64,000 bases of DNA from assembly GCA_023212645.1 (NCBI GenBank), contig JALBYC010000028.1, forward strand, positions 1 through 64,000, read 5' to 3'. Each line of letters begins with the position of its first letter. The stretch's first letter is position 1. Positions 19,720 through 28,630 of the stretch are shown piece after piece. The DNA comes from Farysia itapuensis (taxonomy: Eukaryota; Basidiomycota; Ustilaginomycetes; Ustilaginales; Ustilaginaceae). Position numbers and translations under genes: made by a program. Below the pieces are notes generated by a model, which was not told where the DNA came from, made no database searches, and saw nothing but the letters and a program-made list of their open reading frames with translations.

Positions 19720-20731
19720 ATGTCGAATCAAAACAAAAAGGTAGCGCCCTCTACGCATCTCATCGCCGGTGGTATTGCTGGCTTTGCAGAGGCATGCACA
19801 TGTCATCGTAAGTACGCTTCGCCTTTCCTCGGCAAGTTGCAGCTGACTTACACCAACATCAACAGCTCTGGATACCATCAAGGTGCGAATGCAGCTCTCG
19901 CGCCGGGGCAAGCGCGGGGGTGAAAAGGCACGCGGATTCATTGCCACCGGTGCATCCATCGTCAAGAGAGAGACGCCGCTCGGTCTGTACAAGGGACTGG
20001 GCGCCGTGGTGGCCGGCATTGTGCCCAAGATGGCCATTCGATTCATGAGCTTCGAGCAGTACAAGGGTCTCTTGGCCGACAAGGATGGCAAGACGTCGTC
20101 CAAAGGCATCTTTCTCGCCGGTCTAGGTGCAGGTACGACGGAGGCGGTTGCCGTCGTCAACCCGATGGAGGTCGTCAAAATTCGACTGCAAGCACAGCAG
20201 CACTCGCTCGCCGATCCGCTAGAAGTGCCCCGCTACCGCAATGCTGCCCACGCTCTCTACACCATTATTCGCGAAGAGGGCTTTCTGACCCTGTACCGAG
20301 GTGTAGCTCTCACCGCTGCTCGTCAAGCCACCAACCAGGCCGCCAACTTTACCGCCTACCAGGAACTCAAGGCTGCCGCACAAAAGTACCACGGCACGAC
20401 CGAGCTGCCTTCCTACGAGACGGCCGTCATTGGACTCATCTCGGGCGCGCTGGGACCGTTCAGCAATGCACCCATCGACACGATCAAGACGCGTATCCAA
20501 CGGGCCTCGCGCGTCGAGGGAGAGACGGCCATCAGTCGAGTGGTCAACGTTGCCAAAGACATGTTTGCCCAGGAGGGTGTCTCTGCCTTTTGGAAGGGCA
20601 TCACTCCGCGAGTCGCACGAGTCGCTCCTGGTCAGGCGGTTGTCTTCACCATCTACGAAAAGGTGAAAAAGTACATCGAGGCGGCCAAGGCGGGCGACTT
20701 TAGTCTGACTGACACTCGATCTGACGAATAA
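19720..20731 (+). CDS. SFC1: Mitochondrial succinate/fumarate carrier
   Basis: Two exons, 19720-19807 and 19866-20731, flank a 58-base intron (GTAAGT to ACAG) that interrupts the first carrier signature. Splicing rebuilds HPLDTIKVRMQ. The 317-residue protein has three mitochondrial carrier repeats, each with a P-x-(D/E)-x-x-(K/R) motif: PLDTIK, NPMEVVKIRLQ and APIDTIKTRIQ, and six expected membrane helices. NPMEVVKIRLQAQ and surrounding residues fit the Sfc1/Acr1 group, which exchanges cytosolic succinate for matrix fumarate during growth on C2 compounds. Length matches the family (about 320). Substrate assignment is by resemblance. Without splicing the N-terminal 29 residues would be lost. 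Confidence 0.9.
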
Positions 20732-20819
20732 ATGTTGTTAGATCTCGTAATTGCGTGTTTGTGTGTACGTGTGTGCGGCGTGTGAATGCGCATATGCCTT
20801 CCAGTCTACCACAGAGACC

Positions 20820-22556
20820 ATGGAGAATACGGATAGGTCGGTGGCGTCTGGCTCGTATGCTGGAGCTGGTTATGCCGGCGATCCGCTGGACAGGATCAAA
20901 CGTGCCTCGTCTCAGTCTTACGATGCCCAGTCGAGCTTGGGCAGTCTCTCCTCGGGCGCACAGTCCGACATGCGCAAGGCGCGCTTCGTCTCGGACGGCA
21001 GCATCCCCACCTCGACGACGGGGCATGCACCCACGACAAGCAGTGTCAGTGACGGATTCACTCCCCAAGCGTACAACAGTGGTATGCCTCTTCTAGACCA
21101 GCAGCCACCGCCGCCTGCTGCTGCTGCTGCTGCTCCCACCAACGGCGCCACACCGGCTCTCCGCCCCTTTCCAGAAGCATCGTATACCACCTTGCCCTTT
21201 TCCAGTCCGTATCCACCCTACAATGCGTTTGGCAACAGCTATATGCCGGCCATGACCCAGCCCAACCCACTCAACCGCACCGTCTACGTCGGCAATTTGC
21301 CCGCAGAAGCCTCGGTGGACGAACTACTGAATCTGGTCAAGTTTGGTCCGATTGAAAACGTGCGTATCCTGCCGGAAAAGAATTGCGCCTTCATCTCCTT
21401 TCTCGACGGAACAACAGCGGCAGCATTCTACGCCGACGCCTGCGTGAAAAAAGTCTCGCTGCACAACCAGGAGCTCAAGATTGGGTGGGGGAAACCGTCT
21501 CACTGTTCCCCCGCCATTCTGATGGCCGTACAGCAGAATCAGGCGTCGCGCAACGTGTATTTGGGACAACTGGACGAGAATGTGGGAGAACAGTCATTGC
21601 GCGATGATCTTTCGCGCTTTGGGCCCATTGATCAGGTCAAGATCGTGCGCGACAAGAATATTGGCTTTGTCCACTTTTTGTCCGTGCAGACGGCGATCAA
21701 GGTGGTGACCATGCTGCCTACCGAACCTGCTTGGGCGGGGAAGCGGGTGCATTACGGCAAAGACCGGTGCGCTTACGTGCCCAAAAGCCAACAGCAGAAC
21801 CAGGCGCACAACAATCAGGCTGCCGCCATGGGACTTGCCGCTGCCGCCTCGCTAGGCTACCCCACCACGGCTTTTGCCCTGCCAGACGACGCTTCCCGCT
21901 CAGGCGGCGGCACCAATTCGCTCTACAACTCACCGCCACCGCTGGCCACACTGCAGCAACTCGGCAATCGCACCGTCTACCTGGGCAACCTTCACCCAGA
22001 CACGACAACCGAAGAGATCTGCAACCACATCCGCGGAGGCATTCTGCAAAACGTGCGATACATTTCCGACAAGCACATTGCCTTTGTCACCTTTGTCGAC
22101 GCCAACACTGCCCTCGCCTTCTACCACCTGGCCTCGTACTCGGGCATCATGATCCACAACCGTCGCCTCAAGATTGGCTGGGGCAAACACTCTGGCCCAC
22201 CCAGCCCGGCAATCCAGCTGGCCGTCCAGGCAGGAGGCTCACGCAACGTCTACATTGGCAACATTGACGACCCGGACACCCTCACCCAGGACAAGATCCG
22301 CAGCGATTTCTCCCAGTACGGCGAGCTGGAAATGGTCAACAGCCTGCGCGAAAAGAACTGCGCCTTTGCCAATTTCACCAACATCCAGTCGGCCATCAAG
22401 TGCATCGAGGGGATCAAGAACCACCCCGACTACCAGCACGTCAAGATTTCCTACGGCAAGGACCGGTGCGGCAATCCTCCGCGCACCACTCACACTCTCC
22501 ACCCTCCCTCACGAAAGCCGAGCGGCAGCGTTTCGCCCAAAGATCCGCCAATATAA
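20820..22556 (+). CDS. Four-RRM RNA-binding protein, Mrn1/Nrd1-like
   Basis: The 578-residue protein has a Ser-rich disordered N-terminus and four RNA-recognition motifs. They begin near residues 152 (NRTVYVGNL), 243 (SRNVYLGQL), 383 (NRTVYLGNL) and 474 (SRNVYIGNI). RRMs 1 and 3 are each followed by the repeated element LKIGWGK, and RRMs 2 and 4 by YGKDRC. This paired arrangement is that of budding-yeast Mrn1 and fission-yeast Nrd1, which bind mRNAs and, in fission yeast, restrain sexual differentiation. Ala/Gln-rich linkers separate the pairs. ATG 20820 is preferred, since the upstream frame opens from a non-ATG codon. The gene lies 88 bases downstream of SFC1 on the same strand. Confidence 0.85.
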   Translation: MENTDRSVASGSYAGAGYAGDPLDRIKRASSQSYDAQSSLGSLSSGAQSDMRKARFVSDGSIPTSTTGHAPTTSSVSDGFTPQAYNSGMPLLDQQPPPPAAAAAAPTNGATPALRPFPEASYTTLPFSSPYPPYNAFGNSYMPAMTQPNPLNRTVYVGNLPAEASVDELLNLVKFGPIENVRILPEKNCAFISFLDGTTAAAFYADACVKKVSLHNQELKIGWGKPSHCSPAILMAVQQNQASRNVYLGQLDENVGEQSLRDDLSRFGPIDQVKIVRDKNIGFVHFLSVQTAIKVVTMLPTEPAWAGKRVHYGKDRCAYVPKSQQQNQAHNNQAAAMGLAAAASLGYPTTAFALPDDASRSGGGTNSLYNSPPPLATLQQLGNRTVYLGNLHPDTTTEEICNHIRGGILQNVRYISDKHIAFVTFVDANTALAFYHLASYSGIMIHNRRLKIGWGKHSGPPSPAIQLAVQAGGSRNVYIGNIDDPDTLTQDKIRSDFSQYGELEMVNSLREKNCAFANFTNIQSAIKCIEGIKNHPDYQHVKISYGKDRCGNPPRTTHTLHPPSRKPSGSVSPKDPPI

Positions 22557-22743
22557 TGTTAGAGTGCTACTGCTTAGCCCTTTTTAATTTTTTTTCTTCT
22601 TGGAATCTTTGTATACAAACGGTGGATGTGAAATGTAGATTTGTATTGGCGAGGAGTAGGAGCGGCACTTACACTTTGGATGTGTGCCTTTTCTGCCAAA
22701 AGATCTTTTGACATGTTCCCTTCCTTCCTCAGCCATATCGCCA

Positions 22744-25536
22744 ATGTCGCAGCAGCAGCAGCAGCAGCACCAGTGGCAGCCAAATCAGGATGGGCTGGCA
22801 GAGCTGGTCCAGCTCTTTCGCGACTCGCAGGATCCACAGCGCCAGGTCCAGGAGCGCATCGCACATCGGCTAGATGCCTTGAGCCAGATTCCAGACTATG
22901 CAAACTATTGCGTCCTCGTCCTTACCACACTCAACAACGAGGAGCTCACAACCAGGTCGGTAGCAGGTCTCATTCTCAAAAACCACATCTATCACCATCA
23001 CGACCGTATCTCGCCCGAGTCGTACGAGTATGTCAAGCAGGCCATTGTTCCCGCCCTCAGTCTGCCGGAAGACTTGCTGCGACGTACGGCAACGCAGGTG
23101 ATTTCCATGCTCATGTCCATCTTGACGCCCCAGGGATGGCCGCAGGGTCTTGCAGTGCTCGGCGAACTCATGGCTTCCAATAACGTCGATCAGGCAGAAG
23201 GCGCTTTCAGCTCTCTCGCAAAGATCTGTGAAGACATTCCACGCGAACTCGAGCTCTGCGAAATCAACGGCGTCAAGCCCATCGACATTCTCATCCCCAA
23301 GTTTATCGAAGCAACACAGCACCATGATGCACGTGTCCGCATGCACGCCCTCAACTGTCTCAACCAATTCGTCCAAATCGGCTCACCAGCACTTCAGAAC
23401 CACATTGACGCCTTTCTCGCAGCCCTCTTCAAACGCGCCAGCGATGAGAGCGCAAATGTGCGCAGATACGTGTGTCAAGCCCTCGTACTCATCCTCAGTG
23501 TTCGTCCAGACAAGTTGATCCCCGAAATTGACAATGTCGTCGAGTACATGCTCTACTCGACTCAGGACAAGGACGACGATGTGTCGCTCGAGGCGTGCGA
23601 GTTTTGGCTCCAGTTTGCAGAAGAGGCTTCGCTCAAGGACAAGTTGCGGCCGTACCTTGCCAAAGTAGCGCCCGTGTTGCTCAAAGGCATGGTGTACAAC
23701 GAGCTGGACCTGCTCATGCTCGGTGGAGATGAAGACGACGCCGCCGTGCCAGATCGTGCAGAAGACATCAAGCCAAGACACTACGGCGGTGGCGCTCACC
23801 GCAACGAGCGTCTCGACGACGCGACTGCCACCAACGGAGGTCCCTCTGCCAAGTCACGAGCCGCTATCGAAGCTCAGGATGACGACGAAGATGACTACGA
23901 CGACGACGAAGACGACGAGGACGACGAAGACGGTATCTCAGATTGGAACTTGCGCAAGTGCTCAGCCGCCGCACTCGACGTCATGGCAGTCACATTCGGC
24001 GATGAACTGCTCGAAATCTTACTGCCCTACCTCAAAGAGAGACTCTTCAGCCAAGACTGGTTGCAACGCGAATGCGGCATCTTGGCTCTGGGAGCAATTG
24101 CCGAAGGTTGTATCCGAGGTATCCAACCGCATCTCTCTACACTCGTACCCTTTCTCATCAACAGCCTCAAGGATCCCAAGCCGCTGGTTCGCTCCATCAC
24201 CTGTTGGACCTTGGGTCGATACTCGAGCTGGTGCGTTACATCAGAAACGCCCGAGCACCAACAACAATTTTTCGTCCCCGCCGTGGAAGGCTTACTCAGT
24301 ATGGTGTTGGACAACAACAAGCGCGTGCAAGAAGCGGGCTGCAGTGCATTCGCCACGCTCGAAGAGGAAGCAGGCCGCTCCCTCGAACCATTCCTCGAGC
24401 CCGTGCTGAAAACCCTGGTGCTGGCATTCGACAAGTACCAGCAAAAGAACCTGCTGATCTTGTATGATGCCTTGGGCACGTTGGCGGATTCGGTCGGGTC
24501 CGCGCTAAATCAGCCCGAATTTGTCAATATCGTCATGCCGCCATTGATAGCAAAGTGGCAGAGTCTGCACGACTCGGATCCAGATCTGATCCCCTTGCTC
24601 GAGTGTATGTCTTCGGTCACCATTGCCATTGGTGCTGGATTTGCGCCCTATTCGCCGCCCGTCTTTCAGCGATGTGTTGGCATCGTGCACGACAATCTGG
24701 CAGCAGCCGAGCTCGAGTTGGCCAAGCCAGCAGCCGAACAGGACGTCCCCGACCGCACATTCATCATTGTTGCCCTGGATCTGCTCAGTGGCTTGACGCA
24801 GGGGCTCAACACAGCCGTGCGCGAGCTGGTGGCTGGCGCTCAACCATCTTTGCTACCCTTGCTCGGGCATTGCATCACCAATGTCGAGGCTCCCGTGCGT
24901 CAGTCTGCCTACGCGTTACTGGGTGACTTGGCCATTTCGTGCTTCGACCTGCTCAAGCCCTTTCTCCCCGCGCTCATGCCAGAGCTCATTCGACAAATTG
25001 AGCCAGAGCCCAAGATGGAAAACGTCAGTGTCTGCAACAACGCCGCCTGGGCAGCCGGCGAGATTGCACTGCAATACGGGCCCGATCCCGAGCTGACACA
25101 GTGGGTGGATGAACTGATTCAACGGCTGGTACCTGTCCTGCTCAGCACGAAATCCGTCAAGTCGCTTTCCGAAAATGCAGCGGTGACCATCGGACGTGTC
25201 GGTCTGGTGCAGCCACAACTGGTCGCGCCACATCTCGAGGTGTTTTTCGAATCCTGGTGTCAAGCACTTTGGGATATCAAGGACAACGATGAAAAGGACT
25301 CGGCCTTCCGTGGGCTGTGTGAGATGATTCAGGTCAACCCCAACGGCGCGGCCAAAGGATTCGTCTACTTTTGCAACGCCGTCGTACGCTGGTCCACGCC
25401 ATCGGCCGAACTCAACGACATGTTCCGCAAGATTCTCACCGGCTTTAGAGATATGAGCGGTCCACAATGGGAGGTGCAGAAATCCCATTTCCCCCCCGTC
25501 ATCGTTCAGCGTCTCGCCGATCGATACGGCTTGTAA
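22744..25536 (+). CDS. KAP104: Transportin, importin-beta family nuclear import receptor
   Basis: The 930-residue protein is built of HEAT repeats throughout. After a short poly-Gln start, the N-terminal helices include AGLILKNH, typical of the Ran-binding part of karyopherins. A central acidic loop (about 380-400, long Asp/Glu run) is followed by ISDWNLRKCSAAALD, a sequence nearly invariant in transportin-1/Kap104. It imports PY-NLS cargoes such as hnRNP-type RNA-binding proteins, releasing them on RanGTP binding. The length matches the family (about 890-920). ATG 22744 is used; the frame extends upstream only to GTG. It sits 187 bases downstream of the RRM gene, whose class of product is a typical cargo, though that is only suggestive. 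Confidence 0.93.
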   Translation: MSQQQQQQHQWQPNQDGLAELVQLFRDSQDPQRQVQERIAHRLDALSQIPDYANYCVLVLTTLNNEELTTRSVAGLILKNHIYHHHDRISPESYEYVKQAIVPALSLPEDLLRRTATQVISMLMSILTPQGWPQGLAVLGELMASNNVDQAEGAFSSLAKICEDIPRELELCEINGVKPIDILIPKFIEATQHHDARVRMHALNCLNQFVQIGSPALQNHIDAFLAALFKRASDESANVRRYVCQALVLILSVRPDKLIPEIDNVVEYMLYSTQDKDDDVSLEACEFWLQFAEEASLKDKLRPYLAKVAPVLLKGMVYNELDLLMLGGDEDDAAVPDRAEDIKPRHYGGGAHRNERLDDATATNGGPSAKSRAAIEAQDDDEDDYDDDEDDEDDEDGISDWNLRKCSAAALDVMAVTFGDELLEILLPYLKERLFSQDWLQRECGILALGAIAEGCIRGIQPHLSTLVPFLINSLKDPKPLVRSITCWTLGRYSSWCVTSETPEHQQQFFVPAVEGLLSMVLDNNKRVQEAGCSAFATLEEEAGRSLEPFLEPVLKTLVLAFDKYQQKNLLILYDALGTLADSVGSALNQPEFVNIVMPPLIAKWQSLHDSDPDLIPLLECMSSVTIAIGAGFAPYSPPVFQRCVGIVHDNLAAAELELAKPAAEQDVPDRTFIIVALDLLSGLTQGLNTAVRELVAGAQPSLLPLLGHCITNVEAPVRQSAYALLGDLAISCFDLLKPFLPALMPELIRQIEPEPKMENVSVCNNAAWAAGEIALQYGPDPELTQWVDELIQRLVPVLLSTKSVKSLSENAAVTIGRVGLVQPQLVAPHLEVFFESWCQALWDIKDNDEKDSAFRGLCEMIQVNPNGAAKGFVYFCNAVVRWSTPSAELNDMFRKILTGFRDMSGPQWEVQKSHFPPVIVQRLADRYGL

Positions 25537-25818
25537 CATCCCCCCCATCGCCCCCAACACACATGCAGCTCTTCCCCACCCCCCACCCACCTTCTTTAGC
25601 ATTGATCTCTTATACACATTCCTTGCATATTGCCGAAAGCGCAGATATTTTTTTTGTTACCGCCCTTCCTGGCACAGCCCTGGCGGCGCCCCAAACCCAG
25701 CACTGCCCTGCAAAGAGCTCTCTCCACATTTGAGATTTTTCGTGAGGAAGCGGAGATTCGTCTTCCCCCTCTGCAGTACTTAAACAAGGCGTCCGGAGGA
25801 ACAAGCTGGGGGAAAGGG

Positions 25819-27663
25819 ATGGGCTTTGACAAGAAACTCGTCCTTGCCGGCTTAGCAGTAGGCATCACGGCGTATATGCTCTACAAGGCGTCCAAGAAAC
25901 ACCATTCCAACAACGCCGCCGCCATTTCCAACGCCAATATGCACGGAGGCAGTAGCGCGCCGATGACGAGTTCGGGGCATGCGAGTAGTATGGGTGGTGT
26001 TGCGCTGGGGGGTGCTGCCATTGCTGCTGCTGGAGCTGCGTACGGCCATCACCACCACCAGCAGCAGCAGCAGCAGCAACAGCATGGCCCCACTGCGCAG
26101 ACTGGCGGTACTTTGACCTGGGACAGTCTGCGAGATTGGAAGCACATTGCCAACTTGCTGGCAACGTGCGTCATGGACCAGTATCTGTACCCTTTCTACA
26201 CCTTTGCGGATGTGGCACGGATTGCGCAGCATTTGGCTGCGTCGGGTGCGTTGGTGCAGTGTGCTGATTCGTGGCAACTACCGCCGTACCTTGCGCAGGA
26301 TCTGGTCAAACTGGCTCTGTTTGACGTCATGTTCTTGCTGGATGACTCTGCTTCGATGCGGTCCGAGGGGACACGACGGCGCGATGCTCTCGCTGGCATT
26401 CTCAAGCGCGCTGCCGATGCTGCTGCGAGATTCGACCCAGACGGCATGGAAGTAGCCTGGATGAATGCACCTGTACAGCAACGAATCCACAACACGCACG
26501 AGGCGGAGCAACTCACCTCTCGCTGCCAGTACGACGGTCGTGCTACCCCGATGGGTTCAGCTCTCGAGTCCAAGATCATCCACCCCCTCGTCCTGTCTCC
26601 CGTCGCCCAAGGTCGACTGGCCAAACCTGCCCTTATCCTCGTCATTACCGACGGTCGTCCCACTGGCTCCTCTGAAAAGGGGGAGAAAATCGTTCAGGTG
26701 CTCAAACACACCAAAGCAACGCTAGCAGCTTCGCGCTACGGCGAGGACGCAGTCTCGTTCCAAATCGCAGCCGTGGGTAACGACAGAGAGGCACAGGACT
26801 GGCTCGACTCGATTGATAATGACCCGAGTGTAGGGGATCTGGTGGATGTGTGCTCCGATATTGCCGTGGAAAGCGCGCAGGTGCGCAAGTCGACCGGCAT
26901 CGAGCTCACGCAAGAGCTCTACTGCCTCAAACTCCTCCTAGGTGGCATTGATTCTTCTTACGATGCGTCGGATGAATCGTCGTCGTCTTCGTCCTGGAGC
27001 AAGTCGGCTAGGCGTAAGGCGGAGAAAAAGGCGCAGGACAAGGCAGCCAAGGAGGCCCGGTTTGGGCAGCAGTTGCATGCCTTTAGGCGCGATCGAGATG
27101 CTGCTTTGAGTGGAGCAACGCCAGTGCCCAGCGCTGGTGGTGCTTTACCTCCGCAACAATACGATAGCTCGCTCTCAGGCTACCAGCATCAGCCCTCGTA
27201 CCCGCAGGCGTCTGGTCCATACAATCAGCAGCCATCGGGATACGGACAGCCGCCGCCACAGCAGCCATCCTATGGCGCTGGATATCCCCAACAGCAACAA
27301 CAGCAGCAGCAACAACCGCCTTACCCCCCTGCTCAGCCAATGTACGGCGCTCCACAGCAGCAGGGCTATGCGCCCTTCCCCAACTACGGTGCACAACCAC
27401 CACCGCCCTACCCTGACGCTTACTCTCACAACCGCACAATGGATGCCAGCCAACCTGCTTTCCCCTCTGCACAGGCTGGAGCTGGTGCTGGTGCTGGGGC
27501 CGCATTCGCTCCTGGCGCAGGCGGCTTTGCCATGCCTAATCCCCAAACCGACCAGAACGCATACAATCCCTACCCGCAGCAGCAGCACCAGCAGCAACAA
27601 CCATACGGTCAACCGCCTCCCTCTCCCTTTGGGTTCCCACAAGCCCGTCCCGGCGGCTACTAA
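25819..27663 (+). CDS. Membrane-anchored vWA-domain protein with Gln/Pro/Tyr-rich tail
   Basis: The 614-residue protein starts with a hydrophobic segment (about 5-22) that may anchor it in a membrane or the mitochondrial surface. A His/Gln run (about 75-90) precedes a von Willebrand A domain (about 166-355) with an intact metal-ion adhesion site: the D-x-S-x-S motif in FLLDDSASM, a downstream Thr in ATPMGS and ITDGRP. A charged Lys/Glu stretch follows, and the last 140 residues are rich in Gln, Pro, Tyr and Gly, prion-like in composition. Similar vWA proteins occur widely in basidiomycetes, but I know no defined role. The frame extends upstream from a non-ATG codon; ATG 25819 places the hydrophobic segment at the N-terminus. 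Confidence 0.75.
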   Translation: MGFDKKLVLAGLAVGITAYMLYKASKKHHSNNAAAISNANMHGGSSAPMTSSGHASSMGGVALGGAAIAAAGAAYGHHHHQQQQQQQQHGPTAQTGGTLTWDSLRDWKHIANLLATCVMDQYLYPFYTFADVARIAQHLAASGALVQCADSWQLPPYLAQDLVKLALFDVMFLLDDSASMRSEGTRRRDALAGILKRAADAAARFDPDGMEVAWMNAPVQQRIHNTHEAEQLTSRCQYDGRATPMGSALESKIIHPLVLSPVAQGRLAKPALILVITDGRPTGSSEKGEKIVQVLKHTKATLAASRYGEDAVSFQIAAVGNDREAQDWLDSIDNDPSVGDLVDVCSDIAVESAQVRKSTGIELTQELYCLKLLLGGIDSSYDASDESSSSSSWSKSARRKAEKKAQDKAAKEARFGQQLHAFRRDRDAALSGATPVPSAGGALPPQQYDSSLSGYQHQPSYPQASGPYNQQPSGYGQPPPQQPSYGAGYPQQQQQQQQQPPYPPAQPMYGAPQQQGYAPFPNYGAQPPPPYPDAYSHNRTMDASQPAFPSAQAGAGAGAGAAFAPGAGGFAMPNPQTDQNAYNPYPQQQHQQQQPYGQPPPSPFGFPQARPGGY

Positions 27664-27695
27664 CACATTCCTCCCCCTGCGCTCCCTTTTTCACT

Positions 27696-28466
27696 TCATT
27701 TCTGGCTGTTGTCCGACGTGGATATGTGGTCTCGAATAGATGCTTTTACCTGGTCGAGCTGTTCGAGGAGCGTGTGTTTTTCGTGATGCCAGGCGTCGTC
27801 CAGCCGGTCAATCTCGTCGTCTACAGCGTCTTCCTGCTCGTTGAGCAGATCTTCCTGCTCTGGCAGCGTGCGGCTCGGTAAAAAGTAAACGGGGTATCCG
27901 TCACCATCCTCTTTGTAGTCTGTGTTGTAATGGCGGCGTGGTCTAGTACGGCTTGAGGCTAGAACGGCGGGTATATTGGAGGCAAAGGAGCCGGCAGTTG
28001 AGCTTGAGCTTGTTGGCTGGTGGCCAGACGTAGGTTGATGTGTGGTCCAGAGAAACGAGGCCATACGGCGCTTGAGTGCACGCATGGTCTTGCGCTGTGC
28101 TTCTGTGGCGGCAATCTGCTCGACCAAGTCTCGTGCTTGCCATAGCAGCTGCTCCAATTGGCGTGTATGCGCCATGCGTCGCTCCGAGTCAGCCAGTTTG
28201 GCCGACGCCTTGGCCTCAATCTCTAGCCGTTTCGCCGTGGCATTGGACGACGCTTCCGACTCGCGCTTGATTGCAGAGAGCGTCGAGGTGAGCATGCCCA
28301 GCATACCGCGCCCTCCCACTGCATCTGGCCGACGAGGCCGAGGCCGTTTGGCACGCCGGGTTTCCATCGGCAGCTCCCCAGTCTCGGTCTCCTCCGGTAT
28401 GGGAGAGACAGCTCCACTGCGCTTCTTCCCAGCTTCGCTCACTGCCACGGTCCCATCTGTGTCCAT
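27696..28466 (-). CDS. Pinin/SDK/memA-domain-like nuclear protein
   Basis: The 256-residue product has a basic N-terminal region (RRAKRPRPRRP, a likely nuclear localisation signal). A segment at about 53-105 starts RGMLGMLTSTLSAIKRE and resembles the pinin/SDK/memA domain (R-M-(F/L)-G-x-L-x-x-T-L-x-x-F-(K/R)). Coiled coil and a Ser-rich linker follow. The tail has acidic helices. Pinin-type proteins are associated with the spliceosome and exon-junction complex. ATG 28466 is the first in-frame ATG; the frame extends to TTG 28511. The gene ends 33 bases from the vWA gene (convergent) and is divergent from the flippase gene across 164 bases. Confidence 0.65.
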   Translation of the reverse strand: MDTDGTVAVSEAGKKRSGAVSPIPEETETGELPMETRRAKRPRPRRPDAVGGRGMLGMLTSTLSAIKRESEASSNATAKRLEIEAKASAKLADSERRMAHTRQLEQLLWQARDLVEQIAATEAQRKTMRALKRRMASFLWTTHQPTSGHQPTSSSSTAGSFASNIPAVLASSRTRPRRHYNTDYKEDGDGYPVYFLPSRTLPEQEDLLNEQEDAVDDEIDRLDDAWHHEKHTLLEQLDQVKASIRDHISTSDNSQK

Positions 28467-28556
28467 CGTCGGTCCTGGCTCCGACAGAACGTGGCTATGC
28501 AGGTGGGCCAAGAGAAATTGTGATGTGATTTTATTCGGACGTTGGCAGCGTTATTT

Positions 28557-28568
28557 GGGGGGGGGGGG
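28557..28568 (+). repeat. Poly-G run of 12 bases
   Basis: A homopolymer of 12 G lies 62 bases before the flippase ATG, in the 164-base divergent promoter between the pinin-like gene and DRS2. A second run of ten G occurs at 12003-12012 before the Bud4-like ATG. Either could form a G-rich structure in DNA or the 5-prime UTR, or reflect sequencing noise. Confidence 0.9.
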
Positions 28569-28630
28569 TTTAGCGTGTTTTAGAGTTGGTCTCTCCTTCC
28601 CACACCGACCCACTGGCCAACTGCCTTGTC

